Shown: positions 1-6,862, counted from the first letter of the stretch. The stretch is 40,042 nt of DNA from Lachnospiraceae bacterium UBA1683 (GCA_002320245.1 DCKD01000030.1:338-40379), one strand, 5' to 3'. The notes: a model not told the origin generated them from the sequence alone. Made by a program: numbers and translations.

Positions 1-1
1 T

Positions 2-70
2 AAATATCATCGTTTTCTTCATGATGAGATTAAAAAATTCGAAGGAAAAACCGAGGAAAAGACGGCTTAA
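2..70 (+). CDS. 3' end of an unidentified protein gene (partial)
   Basis: An open frame enters from the left edge and ends at a TAA after 22 codons; the visible tail is lysine- and glutamate-rich (ends KTEEKTA). A strong intrinsic terminator follows at 138-200, which suits the end of a real transcription unit. Too little is visible to name a family. Confidence 0.4.
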   Translation, partial: KYHRFLHDEIKKFEGKTEEKTA

Positions 71-137
71 AAAATGTGCATGTTCAAAAATGCAGTTATG
101 GGTGTTTTGCGCCCTAAAATATATGCAGAAAAAGAAC

Positions 138-204
138 AATAAGAATCTCCCACAGAATATCAAGTATGAAAAACACTGATTTCTATGGGAGATTCTTATT
201 TTAG
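138..204 (+). terminator. Intrinsic terminator, 15-bp perfect stem
   Basis: AATAAGAATCTCCCA at 138-152 pairs perfectly with TGGGAGATTCTTATT at 186-200, followed by a T-rich tail. It closes the gene entering from the left and separates it from the insertion-sequence region. Confidence 0.75.
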
Positions 205-275
205 GATTTAGAGCTTAAAAATCGGTATTAACCGACAGCCCCATCCCAACACGGCTTTAAGCCCTAGATAAAGAT

Positions 276-332
276 ACCTCCTTTGTTATAATGAGTGTGG
301 GTCCTAAACCGCACTAAAATAACAAAGGAGGT
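276..332 (+). promoter_or_regulatory. Transposase promoter -10 inside an SD-sequestering inverted repeat
   Basis: A TATAAT box lies at 287-292. ACCTCCTTTGTTAT (276-289) is perfectly complementary to ATAACAAAGGAGGT (319-332), the segment that holds the transposase Shine-Dalgarno sequence. A transcript from the local promoter would begin near 299 and lack the left arm. A read-through transcript from outside would carry both arms and hide the ribosome binding site. Confidence 0.65.
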
Positions 333-339
333 GTCCAAC

Positions 340-825
340 ATGGACAAAAACACTTTATCACATACAACGTGGGAATGTAAATATCATATCGTATTTGCAC
401 CAAAATATAGGAGACAAATTATATACGGAAACATAAAAGCCGATGTAGGTAATATATTAGGTACATTATGCAAAAGACGTGGAGTGGAGATTATAGAAGC
501 GGAGTGCTGCAGAGATCATATCCATATGCTAGTAAGGATCCCACCAAACCAAAGTGTATCGTCTTTTATGGGATATCTAAAAGGGAAAAGCTCACTTATG
601 ATATTTGATAGGCATGCAAACTTAAAATACAAATATGGAAATCGAAAATTTTGGTGTAGAGGATATTACGTTGATACAGTTGGAAAAAATGCAAAGAAAA
701 TAGAAGCATTATAATGCCGTATAAAAAATCAGCTACAGGATGATATAGCATATGATCAGCTTAGTATCAAAGAGTTTTTCTTCGCATTTCTATGCGTCTT
801 TGCTATTTACCAGCCATCTGTTTAA
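340..825 (+). pseudogene. tnpA: IS200/IS605-family transposase TnpA, interrupted by a stop codon
   Basis: Y1-type HUH single-strand transposase. The start is ATG 340 behind AAAGGAGG. The HUH pair is visible as DHIHMLV (about residues 66-72) and the catalytic tyrosine lies in the GYYVDTVGKNAKK segment near residue 113. Translation stops at TAA 712-714 after 124 codons. The same frame then continues with a clearly homologous C-terminal helix (RIKNQLQDDIAYDQLSIKEF) to a second stop at 823-825, which would give about the usual family length. I infer a nonsense mutation removing the last helix; the short product keeps the tyrosine but is probably impaired. It could instead be a tolerated shorter variant. 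Confidence 0.7.
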
Positions 826-917
826 GGGATAGCCGGGAATAAGGTGCGGTTGGGGCTCTTATTTTCGTAGGGCCTTTGAGGCCCAAGCCGGCAATCGTCC
901 CTTACAGGGACAGAGCA

Positions 918-941
918 AACCACCAGTTCTCACTGGTGGTT
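918..941 (+). repeat. IS200/IS605 right-end hairpin
   Basis: A 10-bp perfect stem (AACCACCAGT / ACTGGTGGTT) with a TCTC loop lies about 95 bp after the transposase frame. Its position and form match the subterminal right-end hairpin that TnpA recognises in this family. Confidence 0.6.
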
Positions 942-980
942 ATGATTATGATTTGGGTGTCAAAATCCAAAACTTTAATT

Positions 981-1008
981 AGGCTTTTGGGAATTTTCTC
1001 AAAAGCCT
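981..1008 (-). terminator. Hairpin at the end of the transposase remnant
   Basis: AGGCTTTTG (981-989) pairs with CAAAAGCCT (1000-1008), directly after the stop codon of the minus-strand transposase fragment. The T-run is weak on the minus strand, so termination is likely but not certain. Confidence 0.4.
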
Positions 1009-1009
1009 G

Positions 1010-1534
1010 TTATACTTTAGCCAGAATCGGATCAAGAAGTCGTCGGACTTCTAAAGTGCATTCTGCATAGAGTTGTAGAAATTCAAGGAAGGGAAAGATA
1101 CCAAAATGCTGCCCAACATAGATTATTACCGATTTGGGTCTGGTTTCTTTGTAGTTCTTTACTACAACCGGCAGGGATTTCCCTGCACAGGCTTTCCCTT
1201 CGTCCAGATTCTTATATATCTGGAAATAAAGATATCCCACCAGCGTCATTACGATATGGTAGGTAATATAGTTGTACTTTGTGCTTTTAAAATCCTCTAA
1301 TTTCCAAAAATCTTTCATCTGACGGAAATCCTCTTCGATTTCTGGACGCAGTTCCAGGTCAGTAAGCCCCTGTCGTTTCAGCGTAAGGAGGATGTCATCG
1401 ACCAGGTTTGGGAATGACATTTCTGCGGCATCTATTTTTCCTGCACGTATTGCTTTATAAACTTTTTCTTTATCTTTCCGAGATATCTGAATCATAAGCC
1501 ACCTCTGTTTTGCGAAATAGTAGGAATCCCCCAT
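1010..1534 (-). pseudogene. C-terminal remnant of an IS4-like DDE transposase
   Basis: A 174-codon frame reads ELRPEIEEDFRQMKDFW near the middle. This is the kind of segment around the final catalytic glutamate of IS4-type DDE transposases, followed by the conserved hydrophobic C-terminal part (YHIVMTLVGYLYFQIYKN). The N-terminal catalytic Asp regions are absent: the frame begins about 60 residues before the Glu with no recognisable upstream homology. Full-length relatives are more than twice this size, so this is a 5'-truncated remnant. The exact IS subfamily is not certain. Confidence 0.6.
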
Positions 1535-1596
1535 TTATTTTAACAGGTTTTTGAGGATTTGGCCAAAAGACTTATTGAAGATCCAAAAAAGAACTC

Positions 1597-1625
1597 TTGT
1601 AAAAGGAACAGGGCTACATTATAAT
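1597..1625 (+). promoter_or_regulatory. guaA promoter (sigma-A type)
   Basis: TTGTAA at 1597-1602 and TATAAT at 1620-1625 are separated by exactly 17 bp. The predicted transcript begins near 1632, giving guaA a leader of about 150 nt. It lies just downstream of the IS remnants, so guaA is probably transcribed independently of them. Confidence 0.7.
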
Positions 1626-1631
1626 AGTAGA

Positions 1632-1777
1632 AGATATTCTGCAGAGTGCAGAAATACTATACAACGTATCATGGTATCGGGGTGTAAGAACCCAGACTGT
1701 ACGGTGGATGAGATTCGGTGGGGCAGCATTCAGAGGATGGAGACCCAAGGGTGCAGTGAACGATACCCGAAAGGAGG
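1632..1777 (+). ncRNA. Structured guaA leader RNA, possible riboswitch or attenuator
   Basis: Between the predicted transcription start and the ribosome binding site lie several pairings. TTCTGCA (1637-1643) pairs with TGCAGAA (1647-1653). A closing 7-bp helix GGTATCG (1673-1679) with CGATACC (1761-1767) ends just before AAAGGAGG. Inside it GGGT (1680-1683) can pair with ACCC (1690-1693), and alternative ACCC/GGGT partners occur at 1743-1752. I do not recognise a purine, PRPP, T-box or THF riboswitch core. The closing helix next to the SD suggests control of translation, but this is inference. Confidence 0.45.
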
Positions 1778-1783
1778 AACGTT

Positions 1784-3331
1784 TTGAAGAACGAATTAGT
1801 CATTGTTCTCGACTTTGGCGGGCAGTACAACCAGCTCGTTGCCAGACGTGTCAGAGAATGTAACGTATATTGTGAAATTTATTCTTACAAAACAGATATA
1901 GAAAAGATTAAAGCGATGAATCCGAAAGGAATCATCCTGACCGGCGGACCAAATAGTTGTTACGAACCAGATTCGCCAACCTATTCCAAAGAGCTGTTTG
2001 AGATGGGAATCCCAATCCTCGGTCTGTGCTATGGTGCACAGCTTATGATGCATATGCTCGGAGGAGAAGTCAAGGCAGCCGATGTCAGAGAGTATGGTAA
2101 GACAGAGGTGCTTATTGACAAAACATCTTCTAAAGTATTTGAAAATGTATCGCCATCTTCCATCTGCTGGATGAGCCATTTTGATTACATCGCCCGGACA
2201 GCCCCGGGATTCGAAATCAGTGCGCATACCGCGGACTGCCCGGTTGCGGCGGCAGAAAATGAGGCAGAAAAACTGTATGCCATCCAGTTCCATCCGGAGG
2301 TCCTCCACACGGCAGAGGGAACGAAGATGATTAATAACTTCGTTAAAAACGTATGTGGGTGTCTTGGAGAATGGAAGATGGATGCATTCGTAGAAGAGAC
2401 AATTGCATCTATTCGCGAGAAGGTCGGAGACGGAAAGGTACTCTGTGCTCTGTCAGGAGGAGTTGATTCTTCGGTGGCAGCAGTGCTTCTTTCCAAGGCA
2501 ATCGGAAATCAGTTGACGTGTGTATTTGTAGACCATGGTTTGCTCAGAAAAGACGAAGGAGACGAAGTTGAGGCAGTATTCGGACCGGAAGGGCCGTATG
2601 ACCTGAACTTCATCCGTGTCAATGCACAGGAACGTTTCTACAGCAAACTTGCCGGGGTCGAAGAGCCGGAGAAAAAGAGAAAAATCATTGGGGAAGAATT
2701 CATCCGTGTATTCGAAGAAGAGGCAAAGAAAATCGGAGCCGTTGACTTCCTTGTTCAGGGAACTATTTATCCGGACGTTGTAGAAAGCGGACTCGGAGGA
2801 GAATCCGCAGTTATCAAATCCCACCACAATGTAGGAGGACTGCCGGACTACGTTGATTTCAAGGAAATCATTGAGCCGCTGCGCGATTTGTTCAAGGATG
2901 AAGTAAGAAAAGCCGGACTGGAACTCGGAATTCCGGAAAAACTCGTCTTCAGACAACCATTCCCGGGACCGGGACTTGGAATCCGTATCATCGGAGAGGT
3001 AACCGCAGAAAAAGTTAAGATTGTACAGGACGCCGACGCCATTTACCGTGAAGAAATGGACGCAGCGGGAATGAACAAGACCGTCGGACAGTACTTTGCA
3101 GCACTGACAAATATGCGCAGCGTTGGTGTTATGGGGGATGAACGAACCTATGATTATGCAATTGCTCTGAGAGCTGTGAATACGGTCGATTTCATGACCG
3201 CCGAGAGTGCAGAAGTACCGTGGGAGGTACTTCAGAAGGTAACAAGCAGGATTGTAAATGAAGTCAACCATGTGAATAGAGTAATGTATGATCTGACGGG
3301 GAAACCGCCAGGGACGATAGAGTTTGAATAG
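1784..3331 (+). CDS. guaA: GMP synthase (glutamine-hydrolysing)
   Basis: Converts XMP to GMP using glutamine and ATP, the last step of de novo GMP synthesis, in the cytoplasm. At 515 aa it is normal length. The class I amidotransferase domain occupies about residues 1-195, with the nucleophilic Cys in GLCYGAQ near residue 82 and the His in FHPEV near 170. The ATP pyrophosphatase P-loop SGGVDSS is near residue 224, and the C-terminal dimerisation domain ends PPGTIEFE. The start is TTG at 1784, six bases after AAAGGAGG; no better start is in frame. The last codons form the attachment site used by the neighbouring elements, and the stop codon is preserved by the insertion. It is the only clear housekeeping gene at the left. 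Confidence 0.97.
   Translation: MKNELVIVLDFGGQYNQLVARRVRECNVYCEIYSYKTDIEKIKAMNPKGIILTGGPNSCYEPDSPTYSKELFEMGIPILGLCYGAQLMMHMLGGEVKAADVREYGKTEVLIDKTSSKVFENVSPSSICWMSHFDYIARTAPGFEISAHTADCPVAAAENEAEKLYAIQFHPEVLHTAEGTKMINNFVKNVCGCLGEWKMDAFVEETIASIREKVGDGKVLCALSGGVDSSVAAVLLSKAIGNQLTCVFVDHGLLRKDEGDEVEAVFGPEGPYDLNFIRVNAQERFYSKLAGVEEPEKKRKIIGEEFIRVFEEEAKKIGAVDFLVQGTIYPDVVESGLGGESAVIKSHHNVGGLPDYVDFKEIIEPLRDLFKDEVRKAGLELGIPEKLVFRQPFPGPGLGIRIIGEVTAEKVKIVQDADAIYREEMDAAGMNKTVGQYFAALTNMRSVGVMGDERTYDYAIALRAVNTVDFMTAESAEVPWEVLQKVTSRIVNEVNHVNRVMYDLTGKPPGTIEFE
3320..3331 (+). other. attL core of the ICE (end of guaA)
   Basis: GAGTTTGAATAG encodes the last residues and stop of GuaA. The sequence recurs with one change (GAGTTTGAGTAG) at 28350-28361 at the other end of the element. 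The exact crossover bases inside the core cannot be read from one sequence. Confidence 0.65.
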
Positions 3332-3340
3332 TTGGAGCTA

Positions 3341-3383
3341 AGCTGTAAAGCCTTTGTTTACAAGGGTTTTACAGCTTTTCCTT
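3341..3383 (+). terminator. Terminator just inside the ICE left end, facing guaA
   Basis: AGCTGTAAAGCCTT (3341-3354) pairs with AAGGGTTTTACAGCT (3362-3376) with a one-base mismatch, followed by a T-rich tail on the plus strand. It ends guaA transcription inside element DNA before it can run antisense into the convergent integrase gene. Confidence 0.75.
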
Positions 3384-3390
3384 TATAGGA

Positions 3391-3408
3391 TTGCATTTTC
3401 ATTGCATT
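3391..3408 (+). repeat. Left-end TTGCATT arm-type repeats (two copies, 11-bp period)
   Basis: TTGCATT occurs at 3391-3397 and 3402-3408, about 65 bp inside attL and touching the integrase stop codon. The same heptamer with the same 11-bp period occurs inside the right end. These fit arm-type integrase or excisionase binding sites; binding is inferred from symmetry and position. Confidence 0.55.
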
Positions 3409-4597
3409 ATTTTTCTTCAACTGTTCTGTGATAGATTGCTGTATGTTGATTGCTGGTATAATTAGCAATGCTTTCAGTAGCAGATTGTACTTGTAATATT
3501 CCAGTCAGTTTTTTAGCAACTTCAAGATTCGTATTTGGATACAGATGACCATAAGTGCCGAGTGTTGTCTGTATTTTTTCATGTCCTAAACGTTCCTTGA
3601 TAAGTAAAGGATTTTCGCCCATGCTGATAAGCAATGAAGCGTGTGAATGTCGCAAGGCATGAATTTTAATACGATGAACACCTGCTAAATTTGACAACTT
3701 TTCCAAAGCTCTGGGAAGCGTTGTTTTACTGGTTGGAGTTCCGTTATAACTTAGTACAAGTGGACAATCGGGAAGAACCTGTTGTTGAACACTTTGCCAA
3801 GCCTTTAGCTCATTGAGTGTATCTGAATCAATATAAATAGTACGGATACTTGCCTGTGTTTTCGGCTCAACGAATTTATAGTCCGTCATTGTTCGGTAAT
3901 ATAATGTTTTGGTAATGCTAAGCAAGCCTGTTTCAAAATCTATGTCTGACCAATGTAATGCTGACGCTTCGCCAATTCGCATACCAGTCATAAATAATAA
4001 CCAGAACGATATAAACAGATAATGTTCATAATAGTCTTTCTTACAGAGTAAGGAAATAACCTTTTGAAATTCTTCTAATGTCCAGAAATCAACTTTGGTT
4101 TTCTTGCTTTTGATATTGCCTATCATACGAGAGGGATTTTTCTTCGCAATTCCAAGAACAATAGCTCTGTCGAATGCGATAGAAAGCATTCCCTGTACGA
4201 TACGAATGTAATTAGGGCTAAAATCTTTTGCAAGTTTCAACTGCCAGTTTTGAACATGGATAGGTTCGATTTCGTCTGTTTCCATTTTGTAGAAATAGGA
4301 AAAATGTTTCTTGATGGTAGTAGCACGATTAAGATAAGTGCTTTCTTTTACCTGTGTTTTATACCATGGCAGGTAGGTTTCTTCTATAAATTGCTGAAAA
4401 GAAACGCCATCTTTTTTGGTTGTTAATTCTTCGGTAGAAGCTAACACCAGTTTTGAATATTCTTCCTTTGCTTCTTTTTTCGTTCTGAATCCACTTCGGT
4501 ATTTCTGTATCTGTTTTCCGGTAATGGGATTGTAGCCTAAATTAGCTCTGAAATAATAAGTTCCGTTATCTGCTTTCTTAATAGGGTCTTTTGCCAT
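3407..4597 (-). CDS. int: Tyrosine recombinase (ICE integrase)
   Basis: Site-specific recombinase that integrates and excises the element at guaA. The start is ATG 4597 with AAGGAG seven bases upstream, giving 396 aa beginning MAKDPIKK; an upstream in-frame codon lacks a ribosome binding site. It has an N-terminal arm-binding region, a SAM-like core-binding domain at about 65-150, and a catalytic domain carrying the first Arg in MTGMRIGEA, HALRHSH (His-x-x-Arg), LGHEK and the nucleophile Tyr in TLGTYGHLY. All catalytic residues are present. It lies convergent with guaA, one terminator away, and follows the DUF3173 gene as in related elements. Confidence 0.93.
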   Translation of the reverse strand: MAKDPIKKADNGTYYFRANLGYNPITGKQIQKYRSGFRTKKEAKEEYSKLVLASTEELTTKKDGVSFQQFIEETYLPWYKTQVKESTYLNRATTIKKHFSYFYKMETDEIEPIHVQNWQLKLAKDFSPNYIRIVQGMLSIAFDRAIVLGIAKKNPSRMIGNIKSKKTKVDFWTLEEFQKVISLLCKKDYYEHYLFISFWLLFMTGMRIGEASALHWSDIDFETGLLSITKTLYYRTMTDYKFVEPKTQASIRTIYIDSDTLNELKAWQSVQQQVLPDCPLVLSYNGTPTSKTTLPRALEKLSNLAGVHRIKIHALRHSHASLLISMGENPLLIKERLGHEKIQTTLGTYGHLYPNTNLEVAKKLTGILQVQSATESIANYTSNQHTAIYHRTVEEK

Positions 4598-4632
4598 GAT
4601 TTCACTCCTTACATGATATGCAAGAAGTACAA

Positions 4633-4827
4633 TCAATCGTTTGTGTCTGATAATGTAATCCCTAATAATTCTTCCACGGCTTCTTTGGGTACTCTGTCCA
4701 ATTTACGGGATTGGTAATAAGTATGCCCTTTTTCAATCATAAGTTTTTTTGCTTTTCTTATGATGTCTGCCGAGAAAGAAGTTCCATAACCTAGTGCTAT
4801 GAGGTCTTTTTTTGTTACGGTAATCAT
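4633..4827 (-). CDS. DUF3173 family protein, likely recombination accessory (excisionase-like)
   Basis: A 64-aa basic protein beginning MITVTKKDLIALGYG and containing the DIIRKAKKLMIEKG and RVPKEAVEELLG segments typical of DUF3173, a family almost always found directly upstream of ICE integrases. I chose ATG 4827 after AAAGGAGG; the spacing is short, and a further in-frame ATG lies five codons upstream without a better site. Its place matches xis of Tn916, so a DNA-bending or excision-control role is likely, but this is inferred from position rather than shown biochemistry. Confidence 0.75.
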   Translation of the reverse strand: MITVTKKDLIALGYGTSFSADIIRKAKKLMIEKGHTYYQSRKLDRVPKEAVEELLGITLSDTND

Positions 4828-4958
4828 AATCCTCCTTTCCATAGACCAGATAAGGAAATCTCAATATCTTGTCTATCAGTATATCAAATGATGAGCAAAA
4901 AAGCTCTATTAAGATGATTTTTTCTTGCAAAATCGTTGTTAGATAGTTTTACAAGCAA

Positions 4959-5189
4959 TCAGACGGCTTCGGCAAGCTCCGCTGGTATCTCAACCATTCC
5001 CATTCCTGTGGGCTGAACCGTGTCATACGGGTGTATCATTATCCTGTGTTGCAGGTCATGGCAGAACGACTTTTCCAACGGTCGCTCCCAGATCATTGCA
5101 TGAATCGCTATCTCCCGATTGGAAAAGTCACGGCGTACAACCTCTGATGGCTCACTGCAAGCACAAACGTATCTGACTGCTTTATTCAC
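4959..5189 (-). CDS. Small hypothetical protein, doubtful
   Basis: A 76-codon frame opens at a GTG with no convincing Shine-Dalgarno sequence. Its C-terminal half (HDLQHRIMIHPYDTVQPTG) looks protein-like rather than random, but I do not recognise the family. The same DNA carries an 11-bp inverted repeat at 5068-5078 and 5119-5129, so it may be a structured regulatory segment or a gene remnant. It lies between the DUF3173 gene and the Orf8-like gene, where ICEs of this family vary. Confidence 0.3.
   Translation of the reverse strand: MNKAVRYVCACSEPSEVVRRDFSNREIAIHAMIWERPLEKSFCHDLQHRIMIHPYDTVQPTGMGMVEIPAELAEAV
5068..5129. repeat. 11-bp inverted repeat
   Basis: GACTTTTCCAA (5068-5078) and TTGGAAAAGTC (5119-5129) are exact inverted copies about 40 bp apart. 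Further short self-complementary pieces follow: AGGCT/AGCCT near 5207-5222 and GTATCA/TGATAC near 5221-5254. The whole 4930-5320 stretch could form structured RNA. Confidence 0.45.
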
Positions 5190-5321
5190 TTGTCAAAGAA
5201 CTGTTAGGCTCTTGTCAGCCTGTATCAATTCATTTTTGTAAATGGACTGATACCGAATGATAAGAAAAAGCGGAACAGGAAAGAGGGGAGTTTGTTAAAT
5301 CATGCTCCGCTCAAATATTAC

Positions 5322-5561
5322 TTAATGTTCGTCTATTTCAAATTCACATATCATTTTCAAAAGGGCTTCTCTGATACGTCCCTTTAATTCCATATCAACC
5401 ACAATGTATACGTTGCCGTATTCATCGTAAAACGGGCGTAAACAGCATTTTGATATGTAGGCTTCATAGAATAACAACAGCTTTTCTATGGCGTTTTCGT
5501 TACTGTCCACGGCTGATGATATGAGAAAAAATGATGGAAGTGTGTGTTGCTTATTTTTCAT
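5322..5561 (-). CDS. Tn916 Orf8-like helix-turn-helix conjugative-transposon protein
   Basis: A 79-aa protein ending with the signature CLRPFYDEYGNVYIVVDMELKG... typical of the HTH_16 'conjugative transposon-like' domain (PF12645). ATG 5561 follows AAAGGAG and overlaps the end of the upstream sigma-like gene by 11 bp, so the two are translationally linked. In Tn916 the Orf7/Orf8 pair acts just downstream of the regulators and drives transcription through into xis, int and, after circularisation, the transfer genes; the same role is inferred here. Confidence 0.82.
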   Translation of the reverse strand: MKNKQHTLPSFFLISSAVDSNENAIEKLLLFYEAYISKCCLRPFYDEYGNVYIVVDMELKGRIREALLKMICEFEIDEH

Positions 5562-5982
5562 TTGTTTTCTTCTCCTTTAACTGCTTTTTGATTTCTTCAA
5601 GTGAATTTCTTCTGTGCCTGTATGATGTGCTTCGGTTGATGTTCAGCTTTTCGCCTATCTCCGAATCACTCATATCCAAGAAGAAAAACATCAATACAAT
5701 GTTCCGGCTCTGCTCCGGCAACTGTTTCAGTGCTTCTGCAAGTTCTTCATCAAGTACACGGATTTCTGTACCACACACATCGAACGTTGTATATTCACTT
5801 TCGTAATCGTCCCATACAATCAATTTCTCAACAACAATTTCTGGAAGCTCACAAAAGGATACTTCCTTTGCCTGTCGTCTGGCTAATTCCTTGCGGTAGT
5901 TACGGACAATGCCTTTCACAACCTTTTTGAGCTTACAGTCAAACTGACACTGTATTGTCTTTTGGAAGTCTGATGGTTTCAA
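5551..5982 (-). CDS. Tn916 Orf7-like sigma-70 family regulator
   Basis: A 143-aa RNA polymerase sigma-like protein. The C-terminal region 4 HTH is visible (ALKQLPEQSRNIVLMFFFL, then SDSEIGEKLNINRSTSYRHR). I place the start at the TTG at 5982, which gives MKPSDFQK as in Tn916 Orf7 and has GGGGG seven bases upstream; the GTG two codons earlier sits too close to that site. It should activate excision and transfer transcription. A long structured leader with a terminator (6095-6134) lies upstream, suggesting attenuation control. Confidence 0.87.
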   Translation of the reverse strand: MKPSDFQKTIQCQFDCKLKKVVKGIVRNYRKELARRQAKEVSFCELPEIVVEKLIVWDDYESEYTTFDVCGTEIRVLDEELAEALKQLPEQSRNIVLMFFFLDMSDSEIGEKLNINRSTSYRHRRNSLEEIKKQLKEKKTNEK

Positions 5983-6094
5983 AATCACACCCCCTTTCGC
6001 TATGAAGTGAAAAGTATGTATCCCTCTTTCCGCACCATATCTGTACGGCAGGGTGTGATTTGTTGCAGGATTGAAAAAAATTTTTGTAAATATG

Positions 6095-6134
6095 AAAACA
6101 GCCTATTTGCACCAATAACAAATAGACTGTTTTT
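6095..6134. terminator. Bidirectional terminator hairpin in the sigma-gene leader
   Basis: AAAACAG-c-CTATTTG (6095-6109) pairs with CAAATAG-a-CTGTTTT (6119-6133), with T-runs on both strands. It lies about 115-150 nt upstream of the Orf7-like start codon, so on the minus strand it could act as an attenuator for the regulatory operon. Confidence 0.6.
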
Positions 6135-6146
6135 AAAACATCTGAT

Positions 6147-6160
6147 ATATGAGTTTTTAA
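6147..6160 (+). promoter_or_regulatory. Candidate repressor operator, copy 1
   Basis: ATATGAGTTTTTAA is repeated exactly at 6415-6428. This copy lies in the leader of the Orf7-like operon, the other overlaps the promoter of the Orf9-like repressor. Such a pair fits binding sites of that repressor; binding itself is inferred. Confidence 0.4.
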
Positions 6161-6259
6161 TTCATGTTCAAGGACTGATGATGTACTAAGAAAAAGACGG
6201 AATAAATTCGGTTGTCGGTATAGACTGTCTATTTTACTTAGAATCACAAATTGCTCCTT

Positions 6260-6368
6260 GACCAGAGCAAGCCTGTGAAAATAGAAAAAGGACAGCTCTG
6301 GTTATACCAAAACCGTCCCTATATTTTTGGACATTATAAAAGAGATTACCCACAGAACGGTTTTTTTT
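6260..6368 (+). promoter_or_regulatory. Structured region with terminator and minus-strand -10 box
   Basis: CCAGAGC (6260-6266) pairs with GCTCTGG (6294-6300). AAACCGT (6310-6316) pairs with ACGGTTT (6357-6363) followed by a run of eight T, a plus-strand terminator. On the minus strand TATAAT occurs at 6338-6333, a possible start for the Orf7-like operon, whose transcript would then have a leader of about 350 nt. The -35 is poor. Confidence 0.4.
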
Positions 6369-6410
6369 ATTTACCGAACAAGGTAATATTTTTATTGAAT
6401 TTATAGTGCA

Positions 6411-6428
6411 TATAATATGAGTTTTTAA
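6411..6428 (+). promoter_or_regulatory. Orf9-like gene promoter -10 overlapped by candidate operator copy 2
   Basis: TATAAT at 6411-6416 lies about 65 bp before the repressor start. The 14-bp repeat ATATGAGTTTTTAA at 6415-6428 overlaps it, and a partial inverted copy AAACTCAT sits at 6457-6464. This arrangement suits autorepression. Confidence 0.4.
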
Positions 6429-6479
6429 CACATTCTAATCACATAACATGAAGTATAAACTCATGCTAGGTGATTAAAA

Positions 6480-6839
6480 ATGAGAAAAAAGAAAGATACG
6501 CACAGCTTTGATTTTCGTCCTTTAGGACTGGCAATCAGAGAAGCCAGAGAGAAAGCAGGGCTTTCCAGAAATGATTTAGGCGATAAAGTCTTTTACGGAG
6601 AACGTCATATCGCAGATATCGAAAATATCGGGAAACACCCTAGCTTTCAGTTATTCCATGATTTAGTTACCATGTTCAATATATCTGTTGACGAGTATTT
6701 CTATCCAGCGAAGAATGTTGAAAAAAATACAGCCCGCCGTCAGATAGATTCGTCACTTGATTTATTGAGTGATAACGAATTAAAAATCATTCAAGGTACG
6801 ATTGACGGTATCTTGAACAGCAGAGAAAATAAGAAGTGA
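6480..6839 (+). CDS. Tn916 Orf9-like XRE-family transcriptional repressor
   Basis: A 119-aa protein with a lambda-repressor-type HTH at about residues 14-70 (LAIREAREKAGLSRNDLGDK, then RHIADIENIGKHPSF). It is the only plus-strand gene among the ICE regulators and lies divergent to the Orf7-like operon, exactly as orf9 in Tn916, where it represses the operon. Here it likely binds the duplicated 14-bp motif in the divergent region. A strong terminator follows at 6824-6862. Confidence 0.85.
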   Translation: MRKKKDTHSFDFRPLGLAIREAREKAGLSRNDLGDKVFYGERHIADIENIGKHPSFQLFHDLVTMFNISVDEYFYPAKNVEKNTARRQIDSSLDLLSDNELKIIQGTIDGILNSRENKK

Positions 6840-6862
6840 TTTGCTTCTTATTCTCTCTGTTT
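6824..6862 (+). terminator. Terminator of the Orf9-like gene
   Basis: GAGA-A-AATAAGAAG (to 6836) pairs with CTTCTTATTCTC (6844-6855), then GTTTTTC. The stem overlaps the stop codon. It separates the repressor from the convergent immunity cassette. Confidence 0.7.

Larger units (their letters stand above)
205..960 (+). mobile_element. IS200/IS605-type insertion sequence (damaged; ends approximate)
   Basis: The segment contains a Y1 HUH transposase reading frame. Upstream it carries a small hairpin (TCGGT 219-223 with ACCGA 228-232), and downstream a 10-bp perfect hairpin (AACCACCAGT 918-927, loop TCTC, ACTGGTGGTT 932-941). Subterminal hairpins instead of terminal inverted repeats, and the absence of target duplication, are typical of IS200/IS605. 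No accessory tnpB gene is present, so it is the IS200 subtype. Exact cleavage sites were not determined. Confidence 0.6.

Noticed and set aside
876..1300. Short plus-strand frames in the IS region
   Set aside because: The first spans the IS right-end hairpin, the second is antisense to the transposase remnant; neither looks like protein.
1632..1777. Known riboswitch (purine, PRPP/ykkC, THF, T-box) before guaA
   Set aside because: The conserved core sequences of these classes are not visible, so only an unclassified structured leader is claimed.
2453..3271. Long minus-strand frame inside guaA
   Set aside because: It is the antisense shadow of an unmistakable guaA coding sequence and has no family features.
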